Source: Nitrospirota bacterium (lineage in GTDB: Bacteria > Nitrospirota > Thermodesulfovibrionia > Thermodesulfovibrionales > JdFR-88). From it: a stretch of 45,187 bases of DNA. The notes beneath the pieces are model-generated. The model made no database searches. It was not told the DNA's origin and saw only the letters and a list, made by a program, of their open reading frames with translations. The translations under genes and the position numbers were made by a program. The stretch lies in NCBI GenBank assembly GCA_021813405.1, contig JAKAKS010000012.1, positions 1 through 45,187 on the forward strand, written 5' to 3'. Below, in pieces: positions 13,866-22,700 of the stretch. Position 1 is the stretch's first letter, and every line of letters starts with the position of its first letter.

Positions 13866-15659
13866 TCATTTGTCTTCCGCCTGCAGGACGGCCAGGAATG
13901 CCTCCTGAGGCACCTCCACGCGGCCAACCTGCTTCATCTTCTTCTTGCCTTCCTTCTGCTTCTCAAGAAGCTTTCTTTTTCTTGTAATGTCGCCGCCGTA
14001 GCACTTGGCCAGAACGTCCTTGCGAAGGGCCCTTATGGACTCCCTGGCTATAACGCGGCTTCCGATTGCGGCCTGTATGGCCACCTCAAACATGTGCCTG
14101 GGTATAACCTTCCTTAGCCTCTCAACCACCTGTTTGCCCCGGTAATAGGCCGTTTCGCGGGGCACTATTATCGAAAGGGCGTCCACCGGCTCCGAATTAA
14201 GAAGGATATCCACGCGCACGAGGTCCGCCTCCTTATAGCCGACGAACTCGTAATCCAGTGAGGCATATCCCTTGGTCAGGGATTTGAGCTTGTCGAAAAA
14301 ATCCCATAATATCTCATTCATCGGCAGCTCGTAGGTAAGCATTATTCTGTCCTTGCCGATATAGGTAAACTCCTTCTGCGCGCCCCTTCTGGACTGGCAT
14401 AGGTCAAATACCGCACCCAAAAACTGCTGAGGGACAAATATTATTGCCTTTACGTAAGGCTCCTCCACATCCTTAAATGAACTGCTCCATTTGGAGGGGC
14501 TGTCTATGAAATGCTCCTTGCCGGCATTATCCACAGCTTTGTATATAACAGTTGGCGTTGTGCTTATGAGGGCAAGACCGAACTCACGCTCCAGCCTCTC
14601 CCTGACTATTTCCATGTGAAGAAGACCCAGGAAACCACACCTGAAACCGAACCCAAGGGCCTGTGAGACCTCCGGCTCGTATGAGAACGAGGAATCGTTA
14701 AGTTTTAATTTCTCCAGAGCGGCCTTAAGGCCCTCGTATTGATGCTGCTCCGTGGGATAGAGCCCGCAGAAGACCATCGGACGTGCCTCCCTGTACCCCG
14801 GAAGCGGGCTTTCGGCAGGGTTTTCGGCTGAGGTTATGGTGTCGCCCACCTGGGTATCCGATATGCTCTTTATCCCGCCTATTATGTAGCCAACCTCACC
14901 GGCCCCTAACCGCCCGGTGGAGAGCGGCTTTGGCGTGAACACGCCCACTTCCATCGCCTCGTAATCCTTGGCGGTCCCCATCAGCCTTATCTTCATTCCG
15001 GCAGTTACCTCGCCTTCCACAACCCTCACAAGCGTAATTACGCCTCTGTAAGCATCGAACCAGGAATCAAAGATCAGCGCCTTAAGAGGGGCACTGTCCA
15101 GCCCCGAAGGGGGCGGGACTTTTTTTACTACCGCCTCAAGTATCTCTTTTATGCCAATGCCTGCCTTTGCGCTTGCTATTATGGCCCCGTCCGTTTCTAT
15201 GGGGATAGTCTCGCCCAGCTGCTCGATGACTTTTCCGGGGTCCGCCTGGGGCAGATCTATCTTGTTTATAACCGGGACTATTTCCAGATTGTTTTCAAGC
15301 GCAAGATAGGCATTTGCTATGGTCTGCGCCTCAACGCCCTGGGTGGCGTCCACCACCAGCAGGGCACCCTCGCAGGATGCAAGGCTTCTTGAGACCTCGT
15401 AGGAAAAGTCCACATGGCCGGGAGTGTCTATCAGGTTAAGCGTATACTGCTGGCCGTCATCGGCCTTGTATAAAAGCCTTACAGCATGGGCCTTTATGGT
15501 TATGCCGCGCTCCCTTTCCAGGTCCATCGAATCCAGTACCTGGGCCATCATTTCCCTTTGCGAAAGGGCGCCGGTGTATTCCAGCAGCCTGTCGGCTATG
15601 GTGGATTTCCCATGGTCTATGTGGGCAATTATGGAAAAATTCCGTATGTTTTTAGACAT
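13866..15659 (-). CDS. lepA: Elongation factor 4 (LepA), ribosomal back-translocase GTPase
   Basis: The 597-residue protein has the full LepA layout. The GTPase domain carries A-H-I-D-H-G-K-S-T (P-loop), R-G-I-T-I-K (switch I), D-T-P-G-H-V-D-F and N-K-I-D. EF-G-like domains II, III and V follow. The LepA-specific C-terminal domain has the conserved [23 protein letters not shown]-segment near residues 555-580. It binds stalled ribosomes and influences initiation and elongation. It lies 67 bp after the ROK kinase gene and 27 bp before lepB. All motifs are intact. Confidence 0.97.
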   Translation of the reverse strand: MSKNIRNFSIIAHIDHGKSTIADRLLEYTGALSQREMMAQVLDSMDLERERGITIKAHAVRLLYKADDGQQYTLNLIDTPGHVDFSYEVSRSLASCEGALLVVDATQGVEAQTIANAYLALENNLEIVPVINKIDLPQADPGKVIEQLGETIPIETDGAIIASAKAGIGIKEILEAVVKKVPPPSGLDSAPLKALIFDSWFDAYRGVITLVRVVEGEVTAGMKIRLMGTAKDYEAMEVGVFTPKPLSTGRLGAGEVGYIIGGIKSISDTQVGDTITSAENPAESPLPGYREARPMVFCGLYPTEQHQYEGLKAALEKLKLNDSSFSYEPEVSQALGFGFRCGFLGLLHMEIVRERLEREFGLALISTTPTVIYKAVDNAGKEHFIDSPSKWSSSFKDVEEPYVKAIIFVPQQFLGAVFDLCQSRRGAQKEFTYIGKDRIMLTYELPMNEILWDFFDKLKSLTKGYASLDYEFVGYKEADLVRVDILLNSEPVDALSIIVPRETAYYRGKQVVERLRKVIPRHMFEVAIQAAIGSRVIARESIRALRKDVLAKCYGGDITRKRKLLEKQKEGKKKMKQVGRVEVPQEAFLAVLQAEDK

Positions 15660-15726
15660 CAGATATTATAACCTCTTTCAACTGGCAGGCTGCGGTCTTG
15701 ATCCGGTGGATTACCGGATAACGTCC

Positions 15727-16665
15727 TTATAAGGAAGAGAGGTCGTGAAGCGCCTGACCCTGAAAAATAAGGTTTGCGGCCCCCACTAGCCCAGCCTCGT
15801 CACCCAGGGTGGCTGGTACTATGGCCGTCTTCTGGTAAAGGCTTTTGAAGGCCCTTTTTGCTGCTTCCTTTATTGCCTCGTCTATGTAGATATTCCAGGC
15901 GCCGATCAGGCCACCGGCCAGTATCACCGCGTCCGGGCTCATGATATTTATCATGTTTGCTATGCCAACGCCAAGATACCTGCCCGCCTCCCTCAGCGTC
16001 TCCCGCGAAAGATTGTCGCCTTCCTCGAGGGCTGCCTTGTAAACGTCTTCCGGGGTAATCCGGTATATATTGCCCTGGGAATGCTCCCTGAGTATACTTT
16101 CAGCCCCGCTTTCAAGCGCCTTTATTATGGATGCCATTATCGCCCTGGCAGAGCAGTACAGTTCCAGACAACCATTATTGCCGCAGAAGCATTTTCCGCC
16201 CCCGGTATCTATGCTCATATGGCCTATCTCGGCAGCCACCTCCAAAAGCTTGCCCTTGTAAATCAGGCCGCCTCCAACACCCGTGCCAAGCGTAAGCAGC
16301 ACGGAATTGGGGTATTCCCTGCCCGCGCCGAAGCTGGCCTCGCCCAGGGCGGCGGCATTGGCGTCATTTTCAACAGATACAGGCACGGTAAAACCAAGGC
16401 TGCCGAAAGAAAATCCATTTATCTGAGGGATGTTAGGTGACGCAATCACCTTCAGCTCTTTCCGGTCCACCACCCCGGCAACGCCTATCCCGATCCCTTT
16501 GACTTCCGGGGACATAAGATCGTCCACGGCCTTTTTCATATTGCCCATGATGTCCCCGGTGGAAGGCTCCTTAACCTTCTTTAACACCTCGCCCTCCGGG
16601 GTTACAAGCCCTACGCGGAGGTTGGTTCCACCCAGGTCAACTCCTATGGCGTACTGTTTTGTCAT
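15727..16665 (-). CDS. ROK-family sugar kinase (glucokinase-like)
   Basis: The protein (312 residues from the ATG at 16663-16665) has the ROK/ASKHA fold. The N-terminal phosphate loop is I-G-V-D-L-G-G-T-N-L-R-V-G. E-N-D-A-N-A-A-A-L-G-E holds the catalytic Asp. T-L-G-T-G-V-G-G-G-L is the second phosphate loop, followed by the ROK zinc motif G-H-M-S-I-D-T-G-G-G-K-C-F-C-G-N-N-G-C-L-E. Such kinases phosphorylate glucose or related hexoses with ATP; the sugar cannot be read from sequence. I rejected the 22-codon longer start because the extra N-terminus is not family-like. It is the first gene of the lep-rib operon. Confidence 0.88.
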   Translation of the reverse strand: MTKQYAIGVDLGGTNLRVGLVTPEGEVLKKVKEPSTGDIMGNMKKAVDDLMSPEVKGIGIGVAGVVDRKELKVIASPNIPQINGFSFGSLGFTVPVSVENDANAAALGEASFGAGREYPNSVLLTLGTGVGGGLIYKGKLLEVAAEIGHMSIDTGGGKCFCGNNGCLELYCSARAIMASIIKALESGAESILREHSQGNIYRITPEDVYKAALEEGDNLSRETLREAGRYLGVGIANMINIMSPDAVILAGGLIGAWNIYIDEAIKEAAKRAFKSLYQKTAIVPATLGDEAGLVGAANLIFQGQALHDLSSL

Positions 16666-17086
16666 TATATTTATTTTCCCATATTTTACAGCGGGTTTCC
16701 AAAATGAGAACAATATTCTAACATAGCCCAAATAGGGTGTAAAGCAGCGTTCATCCGGTTATTACTGGAAGTGAGGCAGCTCACAGAAGAATTTCAAGCC
16801 AAAATTATAAAATAACCTCAAGTCATATTTTTAGAGTTTCAAATAAGCAATACTCAGGTTTAACCAGTGTGGTTTTTGCAGTTATGAGTTACACATGCGG
16901 TACGCTGTAGCCAGCACCTCGAAGTCCCCGGCTTCAGGCAAGTACAAGTCCCGATTTTCCGCGCCAGTAAAATCCCCCGAAACATTACTGTCGGACAGAC
17001 CAGAAAATTCAACCAGCCGGAAGCAGCGCCTTTTTAAGGCAGTTTGCTTTACAATGAGCAGCTTGAATTTTTAAGGAGGCCCCGGA
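16666..17086. other. Divergent intergenic region
   Basis: No gene is visible between the ROK kinase and the small zinc-ribbon gene. The first 80 bp (near 16666-16740) are AT-rich and probably hold the promoter of the lep-rib operon. A ribosome site AAGGAGG lies just before 17087. I see no clear promoter boxes, RNA gene or repeat in the rest. Confidence 0.5.
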
Positions 17087-17323
17087 ATGAAAAAACAGGA
17101 AAAAGACAAGTTGGGCGGCAGACATTGCGAATGTATGGATGTTGATTGCCCTTACTGCCATGGGCGCTGCCAGAAGGAAGCCACAAGGGGGCTACACGAA
17201 GGCAGAGTGGCCCTGTGCGAAAAGTGCTTCCATAACGCCCTATACGAAGGCGAAAAACTCACCGTTTCCAGCATCCTGCTGAAGCCCGGGCTTGCCTCGC
17301 CTGTTTTAAGCCACCAGGGTTAA
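17087..17323 (+). CDS. Small cysteine-rich putative zinc-ribbon protein
   Basis: The 78-residue protein is preceded by a strong AAGGAGG. Seven cysteines are clustered: C14-x-C16, C21-P-Y-C24-x3-C28 and C44-E-K-C47, a pattern for zinc or an iron-sulfur cluster. There is no signal peptide or membrane segment. I do not recognise the family. It stands alone and is followed by a strong hairpin. The ribosome site and the motif make it likely real. Confidence 0.65.
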   Translation: MKKQEKDKLGGRHCECMDVDCPYCHGRCQKEATRGLHEGRVALCEKCFHNALYEGEKLTVSSILLKPGLASPVLSHQG

Positions 17324-17337
17324 TACTGCGCATAACA

Positions 17338-17362
17338 AGGGCGGGGCGGCAAGCCCCGCCCT
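17338..17362 (+). terminator. Hairpin after the zinc-ribbon gene
   Basis: AGGGCGGGGC (17338-17347) pairs perfectly with GCCCCGCCCT (17353-17362) around GGCAA, followed by a C/T-rich but not pure T tail. It starts 15 bp after the stop of the small zinc-ribbon gene and is a likely intrinsic or partly Rho-dependent terminator. Confidence 0.7.
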
Positions 17363-17415
17363 CTTCTCCACACGCCTTGAGAAAGGCCTGCTTTTTCGTG
17401 GTCTTTGGCCGTATC

Positions 17416-17435
17416 ATTCCCGCAGAGGCGGGAAT
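17416..17435. repeat. ATTCCCGC/GCGGGAAT palindrome, copy 2
   Basis: It has the same eight-base arms as the element at 10940-10959, here around AGAG, within gene-poor DNA. Confidence 0.7.
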
Positions 17436-17669
17436 CCAATTTCATTTCCAAAAACAGAACCGTTGTCCTCTTTACGTTCCCTTTTTCGATTTTTCTCAGA
17501 CAAAACTTCTCCTGTTAGTAACCTGCACCTTGCCGGAGATCAGGAGCATGCCCCATTACGGGGCGAGTCTTAACATTCCAGGCAAGCTATGTACACTCAA
17601 AACTTCTTCTTTAGTTGTTTGTACCCAACTTTAAAAGGATAAACCGCCTTCTACTTATTTACACTCTTT

Positions 17670-17884
17670 TTGAGGATACCCCCTCCCTGAAGAATCCAAA
17701 CGCGAAGAGGTTATTATCCGCCGCCGCAAAGGCGACATGTTTTCAATTGTGCCTAAGCAGAAAAACAGGCCGCTCTCCTTTTGACGTGCCTGGCTTAAAA
17801 AAGGGGCTTTTTCGAGAAGAAATACTGGACGCTATCCGGGAATCCCGCCAACGGCCCGGTAAATTAAATAAACAATCGCGATAG
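17670..17884 (+). pseudogene. Decayed Phd/YefM-type antitoxin remnant, frameshifted
   Basis: Two frames together resemble the C-terminal half of a Phd/YefM-like antitoxin. In one frame, P-E-E-S-K-R-E-E-V-I-I-R-R-R-K-G-D-M-F-S-I-V-P-K ends at a TGA. In the next frame, S-P-F-D-V-P-G-L followed by R-E-E-I-L-D-A-I-R-E-S-R continues to 17884. In intact relatives, a strand-forming segment and an S-P-F-D-V-P-G-hinge with E-I-x-x-x-I-R-E-S-R occur in one frame. No start codon with a ribosome site is found and no toxin gene follows. The match is by memory of the family pattern. Confidence 0.5.
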
Positions 17885-17936
17885 CATCTTTTGGTAGTAG
17901 ATATGCAACCCTGTATTTTATATTTTTAAGGAAGTG

Positions 17937-17960
17937 CCGGGTTACGCTGCGCTACCCCGG
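17937..17960. repeat. REP-like palindrome, copy 2
   Basis: CCGGGTTACG and GCTACCCCGG flank the centre CTGC. It is almost the reverse complement of the element at 1634-1651 (17 of 18 bases), showing a dispersed repeat family in this genome. Confidence 0.65.
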
Positions 17961-17985
17961 CCTACACCGCTATAAAACGCCCATC

Positions 17986-18180
17986 GTGCCGGTAACGGCC
18001 AAAGTCCTTCGGTTTACCATAGGCGGCCAGACGTTCATCAGGCGCAGCGTGAAGGACATACAGGGGCGCCTTTTCGTGGAAAAGGGAATTGCCCGACGCA
18101 ACCTCCAGAACGATTACGCCAATGCGGTAACGGAATACCTGGCGAGGAAAGCTTGTTTGTCAGCCTGGAATCTTTCTTAA
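17986..18180 (+). CDS. Possible small protein or gene fragment, unknown
   Basis: A 64-codon frame from a GTG has no ribosome site upstream. The product is basic, with F-T-I-G-G-Q-T-F-I-R-R-S-V-K-D and later N-D-Y-A-N-A-V-T-E-Y-L-A. I do not recognise it. It lies between a REP-like element and converging small genes, and it may be a remnant of a phage or transposon gene or not coding at all. Confidence 0.25.
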   Translation: MPVTAKVLRFTIGGQTFIRRSVKDIQGRLFVEKGIARRNLQNDYANAVTEYLARKACLSAWNLS

Positions 18181-18338
18181 TAACCAGGCCGCTTTTTAGC
18201 CTCAGTTTTCTGCTGGATGCAAGTTGCCTGCAGGGGATAACTATTACCGAAAACCTTTGCGCAATATTCCCGGATATGCGCCGCTAATGCTTGCGTAGCC
18301 AAACCTAAAACCAAACCGATTGTTATTGCCCTTTTCAT
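18177..18338 (-). CDS. Small exported protein
   Basis: From the ATG at 18336-18338 the product is 53 residues. It has a clear signal peptide (M-K-R then a hydrophobic core I-T-I-G-L-V-L-G-L, cleavage likely after A-T-Q-A-L-A). The mature part contains Y-C-A-K-V-F-G-N-S-Y-P-L-Q-A-T-C-I-Q-Q, a layout of aromatic residues and two cysteines seen in small secreted proteins of unknown role. A longer start is possible, but the signal peptide fixes this one. It follows the HNH nuclease gene by 11 bp, so the two exported proteins are probably made together. Confidence 0.65.
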   Translation of the reverse strand: MKRAITIGLVLGLATQALAAHIREYCAKVFGNSYPLQATCIQQKTEAKKRPGY

Positions 18339-18349
18339 ATCCCCCACTC

Positions 18350-18730
18350 CTATTCCCATTTGTCTTTTGCCTTTGCGTCTTCTACCGTTTGCCACTGCAT
18401 ATTGTATGGCGCATCCGCGCCCCCGCGCTTAAGCGGGTATATGTGATCTATTACATAGCCAGGGCACGCGCCGCGCGTTTTCCCCGTAGATGGACAAGGA
18501 TACTCTCTTTTAAATTCATCCTTAGCCTCAGCGCTTCTTTTTATACGGCCATGCCAGCTCCGCGCAACTCCCCAGGCATATCGGCTGGTGTGGTATCCAT
18601 GCCTGTGATAATGACGGTGGTAGTGAGACCGATAATATGCGTAGTAATGATGACCGCCGGCCAGCGCCGGAGTTGCAAAGGCAAACAACATCAAAATAAG
18701 CCAGATAAGCGGCAATGGGCGGCCAATCAC
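18350..18730 (-). CDS. Exported HNH-family nuclease with His/Tyr-rich linker
   Basis: The 126-residue protein from the GTG at 18728-18730 (AGGAAGG upstream) starts with a signal peptide ending F-A-T-P-A-L-A. A linker very rich in His and Tyr follows (H-H-Y-Y-A-Y-Y-R-S-H-Y-H-R-H). The C-terminal HNH-type domain has P-C-P-S-T-G-K-T-R-G-A-C-P-G-Y, D-H-I-Y-P-L-K-R-G-G and N-M-Q-W-Q-T. Asp-His and Asn are the expected metal and catalytic residues, and two cysteines could form a disulfide. Such proteins cut DNA outside the cytoplasm. A TTG start 17 codons earlier would run through a perfect palindrome and lacks a ribosome site. Confidence 0.75.
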   Translation of the reverse strand: MIGRPLPLIWLILMLFAFATPALAGGHHYYAYYRSHYHRHYHRHGYHTSRYAWGVARSWHGRIKRSAEAKDEFKREYPCPSTGKTRGACPGYVIDHIYPLKRGGADAPYNMQWQTVEDAKAKDKWE

Positions 18731-18756
18731 CTTACCCTTCCTCGTTTTTTTTGCGG

Positions 18757-18777
18757 GTTCAGGTTTGAAACCTGAAC
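18757..18777. promoter_or_regulatory. Perfect palindrome between ftsK and the HNH nuclease gene
   Basis: GTTCAGGTTT (18757-18766) and AAACCTGAAC (18768-18777) are perfect inverted arms around one base. It lies just upstream of the nuclease gene and downstream of ftsK. A T-run follows on neither expected side, so a protein operator is as likely as a terminator. Confidence 0.5.
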
Positions 18778-18814
18778 TCAATTATCATATTATCGAATCG
18801 CGTTTGGTTCAGCT

Positions 18815-20947
18815 TTAAAAACTTCTCCTCCCAAGAAACTGCCTGGGTTTGCCCGCTGCCCTGGGAGGGCCGACAAGGCTGTCCTCCTCCATCAGCTCCA
18901 CTATGCGGGCGGCGCGGTTAAAGCCTATCTTGAGCCTTCGCTGTATGGAAGAAATGGAGACCTCGCCGGTAGAGGCGCAGAAATCCACAGCCTTTTCGTA
19001 AAGCTCGTCCCGTTCCGTGCGCCCCGGCTCGGATTCTTCTTTTTCCGGAGGGGTTATCGCCTCCATTATGGCGTAATCCGGAGAGCCCTGCGCCCTTATG
19101 AAATCGGCAAGGGATTTTATCTCCTGCTCGGATAGATATGCCCCGTGCACGCGCAGCACCCTGGCACCGGGCATAAGAAGCAGCATGTCGCCCCTGCCTA
19201 TAAGCTGTTCGGCCCCCTGGGCGTCCAGTATTGTCCGGGAGTCTATTCTGGAGGCCACCTGGAATGCTATTCTTGTTGGGAAATTGGCCTTTATAACACC
19301 TGTAATAACGTCCACCGACGGCCTTTGAGTGGCAAGTATAAGATGGATGCCGGACGCCCTTGCCATTTGTGCAAGCCTTGCGATGGAGTCCTCCACTTCG
19401 GCCGCAGAGGAGAGCATCAGGTCCGCCAGCTCGTCTATTATCACCACTATATACGGTAAGGCGGCATCCTTACCGGCCATCTGGTTATAGCTGTCGATGC
19501 GCCTGGCCCCTTTTTCCGCTATCAGCCTGTAACGCCGTTCCATCTCGAATACCATCTTCTTCAATGCCTCCGAGGCAGGCTTTGGCCCGGTTATAACAGG
19601 GCTTATCAGATGGGGTATCCCCTCATACGCCGAGAGCTCAAGGAGTTTCGGGTCTATCATCAGCATCTTCACTTCATCCGGGGCCGCCTTATACAGGATG
19701 CTTGAGATCATGGCGTTCAGGCAGACGCTCTTGCCGGCCCCGGTTGCCCCGGCAACCAGCAGGTGCGGCATGCGCGCAAGGTCTGCCACCACGGGATTTC
19801 CGAAGATGTCCTTGCCAAGGGCCAGCGTAAGCTTGGATGCACTTTTGGCGAACCCATCGGATGAGATCATGTCCCGCAAAAGCACAGTCTCCCTCTGCCG
19901 GTTTGGTATCTCGATGCCTATAGCCGCCTTCCCCGGTATGGGGGCTATCCTTGTGCTTTGCGCCTTCATGGACAAGGAAAGGTCTTCAGCAAGGGAAACC
20001 ACCTTCTGTATCTTCACACCGGGGGCGGGCTCGAATTCGTGCATCGTCACCACCGGCCCGGCATGCACCTGAGTGACCTTGCCCTGGATGCCAAAGTCCT
20101 TCAGTTTCCTTTCAAGCAGGGCAGAGCCAGCCAGCAATTCATCCCTGGTGGGCCGCTCCACCTGCGCATCCGGCACGGCCAGCAGGTCTATGGGGGGCAG
20201 TTCGTAACCGCCCTCTTTTTCAGGGGCCGCAACACCCCTCTGCTTTTCAGCATAAACCGGCCTGGCGATAACCTTTTCTTCCGGTCTGGCGTTAAGCACA
20301 GGCTCACTGATGAACGGCTCCGTTTCCACAGCTTCCGGATTATCATTAAAAAGAATGGGGGCTGGCTCCGGCACGGCTCCCCGTTCCTCTACGCTGAGGG
20401 CTGGCGGCCTTTGCAGGCCGCCTTCAAAGGGGGCCGGCCTTTTCCCATTTCTTTTTACAAGGTCCGATACCGGTACTGGGCTAAGGAGGATAATGGACGA
20501 TATCAGAAGGAGGGCAGCCATTATGTACCCGCCAGTTATGGAAAGAAATTTCACAAGCACTCCGGACACCTTCATGCCTACAAACCCGCCGGAGTACCAC
20601 CCTGTGGGAATATACACCAGTTTTGTAAGCCCGGCGGTCACTGAAAAGGCAAATATGAAAAGGACCGAGCCGATAAAATGCAGCTTGTATTTCTCGGAGC
20701 CAAGGAACCGCCTTGCGCCGGAGATGAGCATGAAGGCCGGAAGAAACAGCGCGGCCGGGCCGATAAAGGTAAACAGCATATCGGCCAAGCAGGAGCCAAT
20801 CACCCCACCCAGATTTTTAGTGCCGAAATCCCCCGCAGCCGAAAAGGACGGGTCCCATCTTGAATAGGTTACAAGGGAGATTGCAAGATAGGCGGCCCCA
20901 AGGACGTAGGCGGCCCCGGCAAGTTCCAGTTTCTTTTTTCCGGTCAC
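18815..20947 (-). CDS. ftsK: DNA translocase FtsK/SpoIIIE
   Basis: The 710-residue protein from the GTG at 20945-20947 moves chromosome termini through the division septum. Four or five membrane helices fill residues 10-160, followed by a short proline-rich linker (about 160-265). The motor domain has Walker A G-A-T-G-A-G-K-S at 400-407 and Walker B V-V-I-I-D-E-L-A-D-L-M. The C-terminal gamma winged helix (about 640-710; S-I-Q-R-R-L-K-I-G-F-N-R-A-A-R-I-V-E) reads KOPS sites. The linker is much shorter than in E. coli. A start 20 codons upstream is possible but adds a polar stretch ahead of the first helix. It lies 113 bp after a small cysteine-containing gene. Confidence 0.95.
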   Translation of the reverse strand: MTGKKKLELAGAAYVLGAAYLAISLVTYSRWDPSFSAAGDFGTKNLGGVIGSCLADMLFTFIGPAALFLPAFMLISGARRFLGSEKYKLHFIGSVLFIFAFSVTAGLTKLVYIPTGWYSGGFVGMKVSGVLVKFLSITGGYIMAALLLISSIILLSPVPVSDLVKRNGKRPAPFEGGLQRPPALSVEERGAVPEPAPILFNDNPEAVETEPFISEPVLNARPEEKVIARPVYAEKQRGVAAPEKEGGYELPPIDLLAVPDAQVERPTRDELLAGSALLERKLKDFGIQGKVTQVHAGPVVTMHEFEPAPGVKIQKVVSLAEDLSLSMKAQSTRIAPIPGKAAIGIEIPNRQRETVLLRDMISSDGFAKSASKLTLALGKDIFGNPVVADLARMPHLLVAGATGAGKSVCLNAMISSILYKAAPDEVKMLMIDPKLLELSAYEGIPHLISPVITGPKPASEALKKMVFEMERRYRLIAEKGARRIDSYNQMAGKDAALPYIVVIIDELADLMLSSAAEVEDSIARLAQMARASGIHLILATQRPSVDVITGVIKANFPTRIAFQVASRIDSRTILDAQGAEQLIGRGDMLLLMPGARVLRVHGAYLSEQEIKSLADFIRAQGSPDYAIMEAITPPEKEESEPGRTERDELYEKAVDFCASTGEVSISSIQRRLKIGFNRAARIVELMEEDSLVGPPRAAGKPRQFLGRRSF

Positions 20948-21060
20948 TTTGGGATTATAACAAAAACCGGAATGCGGCAGGGCGACCCGCCGCACATTGC
21001 AGGGCAACCGGAGGCGGAGGGATAAACAGCTCCGCCCTCAGCCTCCGGCCTCCTTTTTAA

Positions 21061-21276
21061 TTAATTCCCCGTCTTCTCGAAAGCCCGGCACTCTACCCAG
21101 GGGGCCACAAAGCGGTCCAGTCTGGCGCAGAGCCCGGCCTCCCCGCGGACAGACCCGAACGCCGAACTCAGAGTGTTGAGCCCCGGTATTGAAAGCTCTA
21201 TGCGCTGCGGGTCATTTACAAAATGCCTGCACTCAAGGCAGGAAACACCGGCAGTCTCCGGTCTTCTGGTTTTCAT
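21061..21276 (-). CDS. Small four-cysteine protein, unknown
   Basis: The 71-residue protein has C13-L-E-C16, then Cys50 and Cys63 in a C-terminal A-P-W-V-E-C-R-A-F-E segment. The four cysteines could bind zinc or an iron-sulfur cluster. There is no signal or membrane segment. It starts 2 bp after the stop of the YeiH-type transporter and is therefore co-transcribed with it. Small proteins of this kind are common in anaerobes, but I cannot name the family. Confidence 0.6.
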   Translation of the reverse strand: MKTRRPETAGVSCLECRHFVNDPQRIELSIPGLNTLSSAFGSVRGEAGLCARLDRFVAPWVECRAFEKTGN

Positions 21277-21278
21277 GC

Positions 21279-22700
21279 TTATTTCCCCAGGGCGGCCCAG
21301 TGCCCGCCAAATACGTACACCGACAGCACAAACCCTAGCACCACGTTTACAGCCACACCGATGGTAAACGCGATGAACGGCTTTAAACCGGAGGATTTAA
21401 GCTCGCGAAACCTGGTTGTAAGCCCGATGGATAGGAAGCAGAATATGAACGCCCACGTCCGAAGCGACACTATCGGCATTATCAGGCCTGGCTTTACCAC
21501 GCCGTTGAAAGCGGCCTGGGAATATCCAGCTGTCAATAGAGTCATGAAGAGCGAAGCAACCAGGAACCCGATTACGAATTTAGGGAACCTCCACCAGATC
21601 TCCATTGCGTTTGGCCTGGTCTGGCATTCCTCTTTCTCCCATTTCAGGCAGGCTATCATTGCAAACACAAAGGACCATATGCCTATCCACATGTCCCTGC
21701 CTATTACCTTCATAAGGGTAAATCCCTGTATGGCGGCGTTCTCGTTTCCGGCCATATGCCCGTAGGCGGTGGCCGCCGCAAACCCCGCGGCGTCTGCAAA
21801 CTCCGAGGTGCCAACCCATGCCCCGGCAACGCCAGCAGGCAGGCCCAGAGCCCTGGAGACAAACGGGATAAACAGTATCATCACAAGCGCCCACACAACA
21901 ACAAGCGTAACGGAGATATACATATAATCTTTTTTGGCCCCAACCGCGCTTGCCGCCGCCATGGAGCCCGAAACACCGCACACAGCCCCGCCCACACCCA
22001 TCACGGCGCCAAGCCGCTTGTCCAGCCCGAATATCTTTGTGGCGGCAAAGTAGATTACCAGGCACGTTGCCACGGATATGAACGTTGCCTGGATAAGCGC
22101 GTATGGGCCGGCCGTCAACACCAGGGTAATCGGGAATGTTGCACCCAGAAGCACTATGCCGGTTTTGATGTAATACTCCACCCTGAAACCGGAGTCCATC
22201 CATTTGGGCACTCTTATGATGTTTGCTATTATCAACCCCAGAATCAGGGCCACAAGCGGTGGCTCCAGGTTGTACTGGGCGGCGTGCGCCCATCCGCTAA
22301 TGGTAAACATCACGATTGAAAGCAGGTACAGGATGATGAAAGACGGTATGAACTCTGACAGCTTCATACCCATTATTCTTGTGGTGGCCCCGAATATGAC
22401 AAGCCAGCATAGCATCTGGAGCAGATATGTGCCGATGTTGGCGCTAAAATAAGCGCCTACCTGGCCAAGGGTTGTCCATTTCAGCCCGCCTGGGTTGATG
22501 GAAAGGGTCTGCACCAGCTTGCTCCCGTTTAAAAAGGCCAGCAACGCAACTATGGTTATGCCCAGCCCCAGGTAGATGGCCCACCAGTCCTCTTTAAGAT
22601 AAAGTTCCCTCCAGCCCATCGCCCTGGCAGGCGGAGGTGCCTCCGCGCACGTCTTGGTCTCGCAAAAATCCCTTCCGTCAGTGACCTTATCTTCCGACAT
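21279..22700 (-). CDS. YeiH-family putative sulfate/anion exporter
   Basis: The 473-residue multipass membrane protein belongs to the YeiH/UPF0324 family. Typical segments are P-P-L-V-A-L-I-L-G-L-I-I-A-N, K-T-G-I-V-L-L-G-A, G-G-A-V-C-G-V-S-G-S-M-A-A-A-S-A and G-A-W-V-G-T-S-E-F-A-D-A-A-G. These repeats surround the presumed transport path. Relatives are called sulfate exporters on thin evidence. It is about 100 residues longer than E. coli YeiH, with an added N-terminal membrane part. I chose the ATG at 22698-22700 because GGGAGG precedes it by four bases. The next gene is a tiny cysteine protein 2 bp away. Confidence 0.85.
   Translation of the reverse strand: MSEDKVTDGRDFCETKTCAEAPPPARAMGWRELYLKEDWWAIYLGLGITIVALLAFLNGSKLVQTLSINPGGLKWTTLGQVGAYFSANIGTYLLQMLCWLVIFGATTRIMGMKLSEFIPSFIILYLLSIVMFTISGWAHAAQYNLEPPLVALILGLIIANIIRVPKWMDSGFRVEYYIKTGIVLLGATFPITLVLTAGPYALIQATFISVATCLVIYFAATKIFGLDKRLGAVMGVGGAVCGVSGSMAAASAVGAKKDYMYISVTLVVVWALVMILFIPFVSRALGLPAGVAGAWVGTSEFADAAGFAAATAYGHMAGNENAAIQGFTLMKVIGRDMWIGIWSFVFAMIACLKWEKEECQTRPNAMEIWWRFPKFVIGFLVASLFMTLLTAGYSQAAFNGVVKPGLIMPIVSLRTWAFIFCFLSIGLTTRFRELKSSGLKPFIAFTIGVAVNVVLGFVLSVYVFGGHWAALGK

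Noticed and set aside
18757-18777. Intrinsic terminator of ftsK
   Set aside because: The stem is perfect, but the minus-strand transcript runs into A-rich, not T-rich, sequence. An operator is as likely.
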